Shown in pieces: positions 1 through 11,100 of a stretch of DNA of 64,000 nt (position 1 is the stretch's first letter; each line of letters opens with the position of its first letter). The stretch is from contig OZ037920.1 of NCBI GenBank assembly GCA_964035575.1, forward strand, positions 434,001 through 498,000, written 5' to 3'. The position numbers were made by a program, and so were the translations under genes. The stretch is from Rhynchopus sp. YZ270_cl-10. Its lineage: Eukaryota; Euglenozoa; Diplonemea; Diplonemida; Diplonemidae. Below the pieces are notes generated by a model. It did no database searches, had not been told where the DNA came from, and was given only the letters and a program-made list of their open reading frames with translations.

Positions 1-781
1 CTTACAAACGCGCCGTTTTGTTGCGTATCAAAGGCACGCTTAGAAACGCGCCGTTTTGTTGCGTATCAAAGGCACGCTTGAAAACGCGCCGTTTTGGTGC
101 GTATCAAAGGCACGCTTACAAACGCGCGGTTTTGTTGCGTATCAAAGGCACGCTTGAAAACGCGCCGTTTGTTGCGTATCAAAGGCACGCTTGAAAACGC
201 GCCGTTTTGTTGCGTATCAAAGGCACGCTTAGAAACGCGCCGTTTTGTTGCGTATCAAAGGCACGCTTGAAAACGTGCCGTTTTGTTGCGTATCAAAGGC
301 ACGCTTAGAAACGCGCCGTTTTGTTGCGTATCAAAGGCACGCTTAGAAACGCGCCGTTTTGGTGCGTATCAAAGGCACGCTTAGTAACGCGCCGTTTTGT
401 TGCGTATCAAAGGCACGCTTAGAAACGCGCGGTTTTGTTGCGTATCAAAGGCACGCTTAGAAACGCGCCGCTTTGGTGCGTATCAAAGGCACGCTTAGAA
501 ACGCGCCGTTTTGATGCGTATCAAAGGCACGCTTGAAAACGCGCCTTTTTGATGCGTATCAAAGGCACGCTTACAAACGCGCGGTTTTGTTGCGTATCAA
601 AGGCACGCTTACAAACGCGCGGTTTTGATGCGTATCAAAGGCACGCTTACAAACGCGCGGTTTTGTTGCGTATCAAAGGCACGCTTGAAAACGCGCCTTT
701 TTGGTGCGTATCAAAGGCACGCTTACAAACGCGCCGTTTTGTTGCGTATCAAAGGCAAGCTTAGAAGCGCGTCGTTGTGGG
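1..781. repeat. 38-bp tandem repeat array, about 20 copies
   Basis: About twenty head-to-tail copies of a 38-bp unit beginning CTTAGAAACGCGCCGTTTTG and ending in GGCACG. Copies differ at a few positions: TAGAAA, TGAAAA or TACAAA near the start, and GTTGCG, GGTGCG or GATGCG in the middle. One copy is a base short. The array is cut by the window edge, so its full length is unknown. Because 38 is not a multiple of 3, any frame through it cycles over three units; the short open frames inside are by-products. It is a minisatellite or satellite; whether it is subtelomeric cannot be seen here. Confidence 0.95.
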
Positions 782-1427
782 CTTTGACGTATTGACGAAG
801 AGGGTGAGTTTTCCTGTGGATTTGTGGATTGTGCACATGGGTGTTCCGTTTTCCGGGTGTTTTCGGGGGAATTTCGGGTCCGTATTCTACTATTGTTTCC
901 CTCGTTTCCCAGGGAGGGTCAAAAAGACCCTCCCGCCCGCTACTTTACAAGCCCGAGTCGTGGGTCAAACCCTCCCGGAGTAAGGGTAAACCTGGCGGGA
1001 GGGTCCGGATGCTCCCGCCTGGTTTTGGAACCTCCCGCCAGCTTTTTGGGGTTTTCTCACGCTACGTAGCGTCGGTGAGGGTTATTTTGAACCTCCCGCG
1101 CGAAACAAAGCGTCCTACCACCCCCCTAGCCACCCCTTAGAAAAACGTTAGAGTTTGTTGGCTGACGGATTGGTAGTGTACTTCAATATTTGGTTGGACA
1201 TTACCAATAGCTCAAGAGTAGTACAGGTCTAGCCTTTTTTCAAATTGTGCGACCTTGATTATTACTTTTTGTATCTGCAATGTAAATCAAATTATCGATC
1301 TTATTTTTTGTACCGCACCTCGATAAGGTACATTTCTTTGGTGACCCCTTTTGTGATCTACGTATGATTTTCACTCTTTGACGCCTTTTTTCTTGACACT
1401 CCCTTTCTACAGAGGTAGAAAAGCAAC
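782..1427. other. Intergenic; GC-rich inverted-repeat segment and leader of the UBL/WD40 gene
   Basis: From about 900 to 1135 the sequence is GC-rich, with a perfect hairpin GGGAGGGTC-AAAAA-GACCCTCCC (912-934). Several more GGGAGG/CCTCCC blocks follow, and a palindrome sits around ACGCTACGTAGCGT. It may be a small transposon remnant, but I see no clear ends. From 1140 the DNA becomes AT-rich. A pyrimidine tract ending in CTACAG (1407-1412) lies 16 bp before the start codon of the next gene and could be a splice acceptor for its leader. Confidence 0.5.
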
Positions 1428-2537
1428 ATGCAAGTGAACGCAGTACTGCAGGAGACTGGTGAATCCGAAGTGGTGGGAGTCGCTCTTGGTGCGACTGCTG
1501 CTGCTATCAAGATTGCAGTGTGCGATGCGTTTCACGTTGGGATTCCTGAGATCATGGAGTTACGACTTGGTGCTGACGGACGTGTTTTGGAAGATGCTGA
1601 TCTCTGTGAAACTGGCATCACCGGAAGCAGTACGGTGCTCCTGTGCATGATCCCCCACGCTGTGATGTCCTGTGATGTGGCACATGAACCGGTCCTCCGC
1701 TTCGAAGACTTCGGCGGTATGGTGTCTTGTATTGCGCTGTCTCCGACCGGACACAGTTGCTTTATAGGTACAAGCGACCGAAAGCTGCGCATCTGGGACA
1801 CCGAATCTAGCAAGGTGATAAAGGTGCTACCTATGTCCTGCAGTGTCCGCAGCATTGTCCCCTCGCGGTGCGGGAAGATTCTGTACATTGGAACACGGAA
1901 CGGTATTGCACGCGTTGATCTTGCGACAGGTTCTGTGGAGTTGGTTGCTGAGTGCAACGTGTCCATGATGATCCTGTCCCCGTGTGCGCGCTTCCTCTAT
2001 GCGGCTGTGGGCCCAACCAGCTGCAGGGTGGTGAAGCACAGCATTGGGGAGGGGTATCCGTGTGAACATACGTACGATCACCAGGATATGAGCGAGTCGG
2101 GCCTGGCTGTGTCGCCTTGTGGACGGTGGGTTGTGACCTGCGGGGAGGACACGGTGCGTGTCTGGGACGCGGAGACTGCTGCGACAGTAAGCGTTTTCGA
2201 CTGTCCGGAGGTATCGTACGTGGCAGTCTCGCCCTGTTCGGAGTACCTGCTGTGTGCGTCCTTCTGTGGACTGCATCAGCTGCGTCGCGACAGCGGAAAG
2301 CTGGTGCGCGACTTCGATGCTACTGAGGCAATGCTCCCTTCCTTCTCTCCCTGCGGCAAATGGGTGTACTGCGATGCTGGCTATTGCATCAGCAAGTTCA
2401 ATCTCGATTTGGGGTCACGTGATGACCTGTTCCAAGGCCCACTAGACACGTTCGTGCTTTCCCCCTGCGGGAAGTACGTGGTGTACAGCAACGGTGATGA
2501 GTCCTTGATGCTTCATGTTGTCGCCACCGGTGAGTAG
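1428..2537 (+). CDS. Ubiquitin-like domain / WD40 beta-propeller protein
   Basis: A 369-residue single-exon reading frame. Residues 1-76 have the ubiquitin-like pattern: an N-terminal beta hairpin, an LG-rich turn, and ELRLGADGRVLEDADLCETG, which corresponds to the segment of ubiquitin around the LEDGRTL motif. Residues about 84-369 form seven short WD40-type blades. Each carries a recurring V/L-S-P-C/T-G strand, and two have clear WD dipeptides (LRIWDTESS, VRVWDAETA). The last blade ends in VATGE, so the propeller looks complete. The protein is likely a cytosolic or nuclear scaffold with a ubiquitin-fold handle; no enzyme motif is visible. The start is the first ATG after an AG-ended pyrimidine tract. 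The final codons (GGT GAG TAG) resemble a splice donor, so a further exon cannot be excluded. Confidence 0.85.
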   Translation: MQVNAVLQETGESEVVGVALGATAAAIKIAVCDAFHVGIPEIMELRLGADGRVLEDADLCETGITGSSTVLLCMIPHAVMSCDVAHEPVLRFEDFGGMVSCIALSPTGHSCFIGTSDRKLRIWDTESSKVIKVLPMSCSVRSIVPSRCGKILYIGTRNGIARVDLATGSVELVAECNVSMMILSPCARFLYAAVGPTSCRVVKHSIGEGYPCEHTYDHQDMSESGLAVSPCGRWVVTCGEDTVRVWDAETAATVSVFDCPEVSYVAVSPCSEYLLCASFCGLHQLRRDSGKLVRDFDATEAMLPSFSPCGKWVYCDAGYCISKFNLDLGSRDDLFQGPLDTFVLSPCGKYVVYSNGDESLMLHVVATGE

Positions 2538-3292
2538 AATTCTGTCCCCCCCCCCTTTGTTTTACAGCACCACAAATAAAAAAACAGAATCAGGCACGTT
2601 TGTTTTCGTCTCTGTCAAACATTTTAGGAGTTCTGGCATTCCCCTTTTTGTGGATGATGCGGTCGTTGCGTAGTTCTGCATTGATAGTTAGTTTTGAATT
2701 TTAGCTCCCCCACCCCACAACACAACAGTATTCGTTTGGTTTTACCAGGCTTCTTCAGTTTATTGTATTCAATCCCCTTCCCGACTGGCGTTTGAACGCA
2801 GTCGATGCTCGATTTTTTTTTTTGTTTCTGCAATCGGTCCCCTTCTTGGACAACTCAGTGCCTTGCGTCCACCGATGAACGGTGAGTCGTTTGCACTTTC
2901 AACTTCTCTTCTTATTCCTTCAGATGTAAATCTAAAACCAAAAAAAAGGAAAGGGTGCATGTGTTGACCCTCTCAAATACTTTCAATTCTGTGAACTGAA
3001 AGTACATGAATCTAATTTAGATGTGTGTGCACGTGAGGCACATGCATCGTACAACTCTTTCTTTTCTCCTTATATCCAACATAGCAATAAACAGACATAT
3101 AAAAAATCTTACCGTCAAATTAGATACCATTCCCTCTCCCCCCACAGAATTCCGCTTTTTGGACACCAATTGTGTGCTGAGACAAGCGTTACTCACCACC
3201 ATCCTCCACCCCCCCCATAAAGGTTTCCTGTTCTCCTCCTCACCCCCGACTCTCCGCTCCTCTTCCTCCCCCTCCTCCTCCCCACCCCCTCT
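2538..3292. other. Intergenic; one hairpin repeat and pyrimidine-rich MATE leader
   Basis: Holds a T-tailed hairpin repeat at 2860-2912 (stem CACCG-ATGAA-CGGTG, then TTTGCACTTTCAACTTCTC), the family also seen near 18111, 32546 and 40347. The last 150 bp before the MATE gene are strongly pyrimidine-rich (CCTCCTCCCC-type). No other gene seen. Confidence 0.6.
2860..2912 (+). repeat. GGTGAG-type T-tailed hairpin repeat (family 5), representative copy
   Basis: Core: GCGTCC, a short stem-loop with CGGTGAG on its 3' side, then CGTTTGCACTTTCAACTTCT and a T run. Copies: 2860-2912, 16974-17010, 18111-18160, 21269-21310, 32546-32595, 32918-32970, 40347-40400; all on the + strand. The stem differs among copies but stays paired: CACCG/CGGTG here, CGCCG/CGGTG (one G-U) at 40347, CCGCC/GGTGG at 32918. 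Function unknown: it could be a small RNA, a processing signal or a dispersed element. Confidence 0.6.
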
Positions 3293-5276
3293 ATGAACGA
3301 GCACGCAGCATTGATTGCCTCTGATTGCGAGAGTGACGTTTCATCTGTGCATTCGCGCACTTCAGATGACACAGTGGATGGGGATTCTACACAGCCATGG
3401 TGGCGGCGGGAGACCGGACGGATGTTTCACGTTGGGGGGTTGGGGGCAGTGATTATGCTTGGTCGTTTGGCCATGATGCTGACCGACATCGCGATGCTTG
3501 GACATCTCGGGTCGAAGTATCTTGCAGCTGCGGCTACAGGGAATATATGGATTAATGTCACCTCGTTTTTTGTATGGCGCGCATTGGCATCAGTGTTGAA
3601 AACGTTAAGTTCTGCTGCGCTTGGAGCGAATAACCCACACCAGGCGGGGGAGTGGTTGCAGGTTGCATTGTTCTTTGGGGCGATTTCTGCGGTGGTGCTT
3701 GCGGGGTTGTGGGCGGCTTCGTATTATGTGTTTTATTATGTGTTCTCATTGCATGATGAGGATGCGCACCTTGCAGCGAAGTTTGTGCATTATAGCATGT
3801 TGCAGATTCCCCCTTTGGTGCTTTTTTCAATTTTCAACAACTATTTCCAAGCAATGAACATCATCATGCCTGCCTGTGTCGTAGCCTGGTCCTGGGTCGT
3901 CCTCAACGCAGGATGCAACCTCGCACTCATCTGGGGTCTCCCCAACACCTCCTTCGACGGCCTCCACTTCATCGGCTCTCCCCTCGCCACATCCTTCTGC
4001 AAATGGGGGCAGACAATAATGTTCCTCGCCTACACCCTATGGTACAAAGGCCACCACAAGCACTCATGGGGTGGTTGGTCTTACGATGCGGTCTTCAAGA
4101 GCGGGAAGATCGGGCGGTTTTGGAAGTTAATGCTCCCATTAGGTTTGGGAGGGTTGTTCGAAGAAGGTATGTTATCTGCAACGTTTTAACCGATTCTTGA
4201 GGTTCCTCTTTGAGAGAGTGTGAACCTATCGTTATACACCACCAATTGAAGAATGACTGAGTGAGGATCATCTCAATTTTTTATTTTTTCTCTTTTTTCT
4301 GTACCAGTTTTTCTCTCTACCCCACCCCGCAAACACAGGCCAGCTGCAAACCTTAGCAGTCATGGCAGTCAAACTCGGCCAAGACGAGATTGCTGCACAT
4401 ACGACAGTGTTAAATCTGTTTATTTTCCTTTGCGCCTTTATGATGGGCATTCGGTCTGCCGTGAACATACGAGGCAGTTACTACTTGGGTATGTTTCATC
4501 ACTCCTTTCGGTGCTTAAAATTCATTACACTTTTCCGGATTATGCGGTCTCAGGGATTGACTCCGCTGTAGCCTTCTCCCACATAGTGAAACGGGAAGAA
4601 TATTTCAGGAACCTCATTCATTTTGATGAGGCGGGCGGGATGGTTTCGGGTCCACCCCCAGTGTTCTGGTCATGCACAAACGATACACTGTTACGAGAGG
4701 ACTTTGTGTTTCACACTTTTTTTTCACTTTCTAATCTCATTTGATTATTTTCCTTTTGCAGGGCGTGGGTCACTCCGCGGGGGAAGGCTTGTTGCGAAGA
4801 TTGGGTTTTGTTTTGCGCTGTTGATTGGCTTTGCTGTGAGTGGTGCGTTGCTGCTTGGGCGGGACTATATTGGGCGTATCTTTACGTCGGAAACGCACAT
4901 TGACCACTTGATCAAGCAGATCCTTACGTTGATGTCTGGGTGCTACATTCTGTTTGGGTTGATGGTGGTCGGGATGATGGTGCTCATGACATTGCACAAA
5001 CCGGGGCTTGTTGCTGTAGCGTACCTGATTGGCTGCTGGTGTGTAGGGGTTCCTCTCGCGTACGTTCTAGGATTTACCTTCAACCACGGTCTTCTTGGCA
5101 TTTGGTATGGCATGTCGGCTGGGTACGTTGTCGTGACGTTCATTGCATTTATCGCAATGAACGTCATCGACCTTGAAAAGCAAACCAGGATTATCCATGA
5201 GATTGCTAGGGAAAAGGTGAAACTATCCCCAATACGGAATGATGGTGGTGTCAACGATGTGCAAGAAGAAGCGTAG
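3293..5276 (+). CDS. MATE family multidrug/toxin extrusion transporter, three exons
   Basis: Exons 3293-4166, 4339-4488 and 4762-5276 join in frame to 512 residues, normal for MATE proteins. Both introns (172 and 273 bp) begin GTATGT and end CACAG or TGCAG. The join GLFEEG-QLQTLAVMAVKLGQDE, followed by IAAHTTVLNLFIFLCAFMMG, matches the MATE pattern in which helix 7/8 carries AAHQIALNL-like residues, and the exon 2/3 join runs through SYYLG-GRGS. The acidic, hydrophilic N-terminus (residues 1-45) is followed by about twelve hydrophobic segments. The family exports organic cations and drugs in exchange for H+ or Na+ across the plasma or vacuolar membrane; the substrate here is unknown. Neighbours on both sides are unrelated + strand genes. 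Without splicing, each piece ends in an unrelated tail at once, which supports the introns. Confidence 0.92.
4683..4725 (+). repeat. ACGAGAG-loop hairpin (family 4) inside MATE intron 2
   Basis: A copy of the TACACTGT-ACGAGAG-TTTGT hairpin followed by a T run, lying in the intron about 40 bp before the 3' splice site and on the sense strand. Relative to the copy at 21208, the changes keep pairing (C-G to U-G, U-G to U-A, U-A to U-G). Confidence 0.65.
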
Positions 5277-6933
5277 GGAAGGACAGTGGAGATTGCACAA
5301 CTGTAGCAACACAACCGAGGCAACTACACTACTCCAACAATTTATCAAAAAAAAAGGCAACAAATGCTTCTCTCTGCCAGGCTCTGCCGTGACATTGAGT
5401 AGTCGGGAGGGGAGGAGGGAGGAGGGGGGGTGATTGTTGAGACAAAAAAATAATACATAGTTTGGGCGAGTTTTGCCTTCAGCGTTTAATATAACATTGG
5501 TCTTTCTGGGGGAAGGGGAAGGGGGTTTTCCAGGTGCAACATATGGATGAGAGGCCATCCATAAGTTGATTCTTGTAAAAAGGGGGAGGGATTGACCTAT
5601 AATATAGTACACAGAGTGGTGTGGTGGCTTTGTAATAATAGCTCTTTTTTTTGAATTGTGATAAAGAGTGTTTCTACTGACAAATCCCCAGAATTCGACT
5701 TTTGTTTTTTTAAAGTGAACAATAGGTCCATCCCCGCCCTTTAAGAACAACCTTTTTGCTCTTTTTTTTTTTTATTGCAGTGCATGCATCCCAGAGGCGT
5801 TTCTACTATCTTCACTTTTTATTTCCCGGGGAGTACTCCTCGTTGTCCTTTGTCTATATTAATATCTTTTGTTGCCTCATGAAGGGTTTGGGGTATCTCC
5901 AGACTCTTCTCACATTTTTTTTTCTTCTTCTTTTCCCCATTCTCGAAGTATCTCTGATTCTTCAAGCTATAGAGAATCTTTTTCCTCTATATTTTTTTTC
6001 CCTTTTATAAAAGGACGACCAACGCAAGCAACGGCTGCAGGGTACTTTTATGCTTTCATCCGGATGGTTGACATTGTACAGTGGGTCAGTCGGAGGTGCC
6101 TGCATCAACTGTTCTCTCTACAATTTTTTTTGAAAGGATGACCTACGCAAGCAATGCGGATGCTCGTCACTACCTTTTTTTTATACTTCCCAAAGTTCCC
6201 CTATATCACCCAAATTCTCTGAAGTACTGTATTACTTCATATTTCCCCCTAAGGTGAACAGATAAGCGAAAGACCCATTAACACCAGCGCAGCTTTATCC
6301 TCTAGGTACCAGGCACGCTATTGTAAGAGGGCTTTGTATTTCAAGTCACATTTTTTTTTTCTTTACACAGTTGGTGTTCCGGAGGGGGCCTATATTGACA
6401 TGTCCTTGGTGTTTCAGGAACACCAACAGTGCTTTTTTTTAGAAACCGGAATAATATAGCCACCATCTCTGATATCGACTGTGTGTCTCCCTCCCCTGTT
6501 ATCATTTGCGCCAAATTAAGATCTCTCTGTTTTGGCTGCGTTTAATGAAAGTAATTTTCCCTTTTTCAGTCAAAGATCAGGTGTCGATTGTAAAAAAAAA
6601 GTCCGGCTTTTTACGTAACAGAAAAAATGCAATGCGAAAGAGGAAAATATAGGGAACTGTCCACCTCTTCCACCAAGCGCAGTATTGCTCCGCAGCACGT
6701 CTTGTGAAGGTAGACAAAAAAAATGGGAGAGAGACCGCACCAGCTAGGGGAGTGTGCAGTTACCAGACACGCGATGCTCGCCTCAGTGGGTCTCAGTGGC
6801 AGGTTTGCACTCGAAGCCAAGCAGGTGTAGAACTGCTCTTGCTGTTGTGAGCATGCACCTTTGTTCTTCTTGGGGTGCCTGAGTATATGAGTCTTATTCA
6901 CCCTTACAATTTCCCTTTTCATCCTTTTTTTTT

Positions 6934-6975
6934 AAAGGTGACTAAGCACGAGAGGCTTAGGTTCATCTCACAAAC
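6934..6975 (+). repeat. Covarying ACGAGAG-loop hairpin (family 1), representative copy
   Basis: Structure: AAGGTGA, stem CTAAGC, loop ACGAGAG, stem GCTTAG, then GT and TCATCTT, which pairs with AAGGTGA through one G-U pair; a T-rich tail follows. Copies, all on the + strand: 6934, 7804-7846, 16904-16940, 20905-20940, 38104-38146, 45144-45200, 45244-45284, 49634-49675, 54270-54320, 54583-54620, 57221-57251, 57944-57977, 58312-58349, 58859-58890, 59538-59573, 61724-61765, 61922-61957. At 54583 the stem is CCAAGC/GCTTGG, a paired change. At 7804 the outer arm is AAGATGA, turning the G-U pair into A-U. A few copies have one mismatch. The core AGCACGAGAGG is one base from the sarcin-ricin loop core AGTACGAGAGG of LSU rRNA; descent from rRNA is unproven. 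Confidence 0.7.
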
Positions 6976-7189
6976 TTTTCTTTCTTTTTTGACGTAACAC
7001 CCATCTAACCAGTGTAACAAGAGATATTTATGCAGCACCTCTGCACAGTGCATGTGGCACAGAGAGATTAAAACGTCCTGCCGAGGTTTATTATTGAGAA
7101 TAAAGCAGCATCATTAGCGCTTCCTTTCTCAAGAAAAAAAAATGAAAAAAAAAAAAAAAACAATCCAATGTAAATACATGGATTACAAA

Positions 7190-7530
7190 AGATCTTAATT
7201 AAGATATGAGCGAAAAACACCGTTTTTTTAAGATCTTAGTGTTTTCTTAAAATTAAGTAAGATCTTAGTGTTTTGTGTTGAATATCTTAGTTTTTTTTTG
7301 TTAAGATCTTAGTTTCCACCAAAAAAAACTAAGATCTTAAAAACAAAACTAAGATCTTAAAAATAAAGTGGCTACGATCTTAGAAAAAAAAACTAAGATC
7401 TTAGAAAAAAAACTAAGATCTTAGTTTTTTGGTGTTTTTTTCCACTAAGATCTTAGTGGAAAAAAAAAACTAAGAAGATATCAAAACCCCGCTCAAAAAA
7501 AATTTCCCCTTACTAAGATCTTTTGTTTTC
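7190..7530. repeat. Irregular satellite of the palindrome CTAAGATCTTAG
   Basis: About ten to twelve AAGATCTTAG or CTAAGATC units are separated by A or T runs, with the T runs and A runs roughly mirror-arranged, so the whole stretch can fold back on itself. The spacing is irregular, unlike a classical satellite. Confidence 0.8.
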
Positions 7531-8137
7531 CATGTAAATAGTACCTCAACGATTTTTTCACTACGACTACTATTCACATCATGAAAATTCGGCTCCCATT
7601 TTTTTTTTAGATTTTACTTATTATTTACGAGAAAACTACGTAAATAGTAGGAGGGGTTTTGATGATGAGAACCCCCTTATTCTTTGCCATGCCCAAAGGC
7701 GGTGGCACCTTCGCAAAATGGAAAAAATTCCCGTGAAGTATAATTCATCTTTCAGCTTTAGGTTTAAGATTCGGCCAAACTGGCTGAGTACTTTATACGA
7801 TATAAAGATGACTAAGCACTGCAAGGCTTAAGTTCATCTTATCAAGTTTTCATGTCTCCTCCCTACCCCGTACTCAAAATTGCCCTTTGATGTACTGTAT
7901 GCACCTCAAATTCTGTGGCCTCTGCCCCCCTGAAAAACCTCTAACATCCCTCTAACCTAGAAGCTAAATTCGACCTCCACCTGTTGTCGATCGACCAAAA
8001 GAAAGATTACTCACCAATTCCTGTTTTCTCCCCCTCCCCTACTTTCCCCCTCTCCCCCCCGACAACAATTCACAGAAAGCAACACATTTAAAAACTCGTG
8101 TTTTTTTTACATTGTCAATGCACATATAGCGAAGTAC

Positions 8138-11100
8138 ATGGGAGACTTCTCTGCTGTCTTGCCAGACAGGACGCATTGCTCCCCTTCTCGCAGCACACAG
8201 GGTCATGAATATTACAAACGACCGGTTCCGCGGAAGAAGTACTATGGCGGGCCTGTCGCTGAGGACAGCTCTGCAGGCCTGCAACGGCGTGTGTCGGTCG
8301 ACCCTGGTGTGTCTGTGAAGCCAAGCAGCACTGCACGAAGCCTTTGCAGTCGTGCGTACTCACCATCAACATGGTCTATGGTCTCGGCAGTGTCCGGTGG
8401 GTCCATCCGCGAGGACAGTGCGCACTCCCTCGCCAGCACCAGAGGACCACAGTCGCCCACCCTCCCACAGACCGCCGTCGCCAGCACCTTCACGCAAACC
8501 CAGCATGTTGTCTCTACCCTGCACAGTCCGCGTAGGGAGGTGCGCCACCCGCCGCCTCTTGCACAGAGTCTGTCTCCACCGGGGCGGCAGACTTTGCAGG
8601 TTGGTGTGCCGTTAGTGGGGAAGCCGCTGCGTCCGCAGGCGGAGGTGATGGGGGAGACGAGGCGGTCCTGTGATAGCAGTTGCCATGACGATGGGTCTTC
8701 GAGTGTGTTGATGCAGACGTTGGAGTCGTTCACGCAGAGTGGTGTGAGTGGTGCGAGCGAGCATCGAGCTGAGAACACACACCACACCCCGCAGTCGTCT
8801 CCCTCATCACTGTCGTGCCACACCTCTGCTGCTGCCACCTCTACCACACACAGCAGCCTTGCCTATGAGTGCGCAGAGAGCACACCCGCAGAGCTGCTTC
8901 TCCGCACCATGGGAACAGTTTCGCTTGACGACTCAAGCACTTCAACGGGGAGGCTGCAGACTTCAAGTAGACAGACATCAGTGGAGACACCTTCCGAGCC
9001 ACCGGTGGAGGCCTCTGTGGGGCTGCATTCAGTGGTGTCTGCAGCGGAGGAGGAGTGTGCACCTATAGTGGAGAAGACGGTGTTGTGCCTGTGCAGAGAG
9101 CCGCACTGCTGCTGCGCCGATGTGGACAATGGTTTGGGGAGGAGTGTGTCGTCTTTTTCCTCTTCTTCAGAGGACGCTGTTGGGTCGTGTTTGATTGCAG
9201 TGAGTCCGCCGTGTGAGGATTTGGTGCTGGCGTGGACGGATTGCAGGGAAGAGGATGGGGAGGACACACCACGCCAGGGGGAGCTGCTCCCGATCGGGAG
9301 TGCGACGTCGCAGGACTACTCGATGCTGCCGCCGTCTGCGTCTGGTGCGCATCTGGACCTCCTTGGGGATGAGCTGTCTGCCGACCACCTCTCCCGGACA
9401 GCCACCTCGGAAGCCACCTCTGCGTCCTGCGAGACATACCAACCCGCTCTGAACCGCGTAATCAGCGTTGAAACCGCGGTGGTAATGAACCGTCGACGGT
9501 CCTCAACGGTCACCCCAGAAGCGAGCGAGGCGCCTGCGTCCCCCGATGTCTTCTCGGATGATACACAGCACGCCAAAACCGTTCCTGCGTGTGGTGATAT
9601 GTACAGAACTGAATCCTCTTCGTCAGCAGACACAGCAGGCCCATCAGAGTTGACAAAGGTGTCGTCTTCTGCGACACCGTTTTCTCCTCCCGCACCTCCA
9701 CCAAGTGAATACAACTCGAGAGGACCAGAGCTGACACCGACAGCATCGTTCGAATTTGCAGGGGACCATCTCGAGCACACCGACCCTACAGACGATGAGC
9801 TCCGCGGCACCGGCTCTGAATCGGTCACACCGTTTTTCGCCACCGAGCAGGACCGCGCAGTGTCACCATTCTACGGCCCCACCTCGCACACCAAAAGCAG
9901 CAGTGGGATTTCGGATGGCAGCCATCGGGGCAATTGGGGACCACCGTTCTCTCCAGAAACACAGCCCTCTGGGTATGAGACCTCTGGCAACATGGAGCTG
10001 CTTTCCCCTCTAACAGCAGTACCAATGCCACGCCCCAGATGCATCGATGTCAGCAAGGTGGCAGTAGCTGCGTCTGTTGCGTTGGCTGTCGCCTCTGGGG
10101 TGGAGGAGGCGGTGAGAGAGTGTGCAGTGTCGCAACGACGCGAACGTGCCCTGATGTGCAGCAGCGTGCTCACTGAGGTGGATAACCTGATCAACGACCA
10201 CAGCAGTGACGGCAGTGATGTACCCCCTGAGTCGTCATCCCCGCCACAGATCAGCACCAACAGCGAGGTGCCCTCTGGGGTCACGCGAGACCTCTTCACA
10301 GCGACGCTCCTGGAAGTCGACTCTGACCTGGCTGTCAGCAACACCGTCATCTCCCCGCACGACTCCACCACAGCAGACGTCTGCAGTGCGCTCTCCTCTC
10401 CAGAGCGGCGCGACACCCTAGGTGACTCTGGGGTGATGGCTACCCTTTCGCCCGACTCCACCACACAGCACACCGTGTCGCTGACAGCAGGGTGTATCAC
10501 CCCACCAACGCCGTTGGATCTCCAAGGAGGTACAACCCTTAGTGTCGTGCTGCCGCCTGCTGCACGACGCATCCCGCGAGTTGATGTGAATGAAGAAAGT
10601 GGGAATGTCAGCCCGAACTCTTGTGTGAGCCCACGGCAGTTGTCATCCAGCGGTTGGTTGACAGAACCGGAGGTTTCCCCGCGAGAGACACAGCAGATGC
10701 AACAGAAGCAGTACCCACGCGATGTGGTGTGCCTGAACATCACCCAGGGCACGACGGGGTCGTCCTCCTCTAGCTCTGGGGTGGTGGCGCCATCTGCGGT
10801 GCTCTCAGCGGAAGGTGGCCTGCAAGGACACTCTACTGGTCTGCAGGTGTTGAGCGACGTTGCAACAGACGGCAGTGACGCTGTTACACCAGACGGGGCT
10901 GCTCTCGCACCCCCTGAGCGCGATCCCTACCCCTGCAGCATCGAGGAGGAGCGGCGTGGCGAGGCTGACCTAGAGAGCCGGTCTGCAGTGCCCATTGAGG
11001 TCCTGCTTGCTTTGGCACAGAGTGGCAGTGGCTTTGCCGAGAGAGAGGCGCCTGCTGTGCTGCCTGAGCGTGAAGGGAGTAGCTTTGGTGCGCCTGCCGT

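Larger units (their letters stand above)
5277..8137. other. Intergenic 2.9 kb with five short dispersed repeats and an AAGATCTTAG satellite
   Basis: Directly after the MATE stop is an A-tailed unit (family 2, 5285-5348). Then come a family 7 unit (6049-6110; CATCCGGATGG and GGTCAGTCGGAGGTGCCTGC), a family 4 hairpin (6304-6350), family 1 hairpins (6934-6975 and 7804-7846) and the AAGATCTT satellite (7190-7530). No credible gene. The last 100 bp before the next gene are C/T-rich and end in TTCACAG (8069-8075). Confidence 0.6.

Noticed and set aside
549-764. Open frame inside the 38-bp array
   Set aside because: It is a by-product of the repeat period; no gene-like composition.
1-781. CRISPR array
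   Set aside because: Units are contiguous with no unique spacers, and the genome is eukaryotic.
2525-2540. Splice donor at the end of the WD40 gene (GGTGAGTAG)
   Set aside because: The seventh blade ends naturally at the stop codon and no matching acceptor with a continuing domain was found downstream; kept only as a note.
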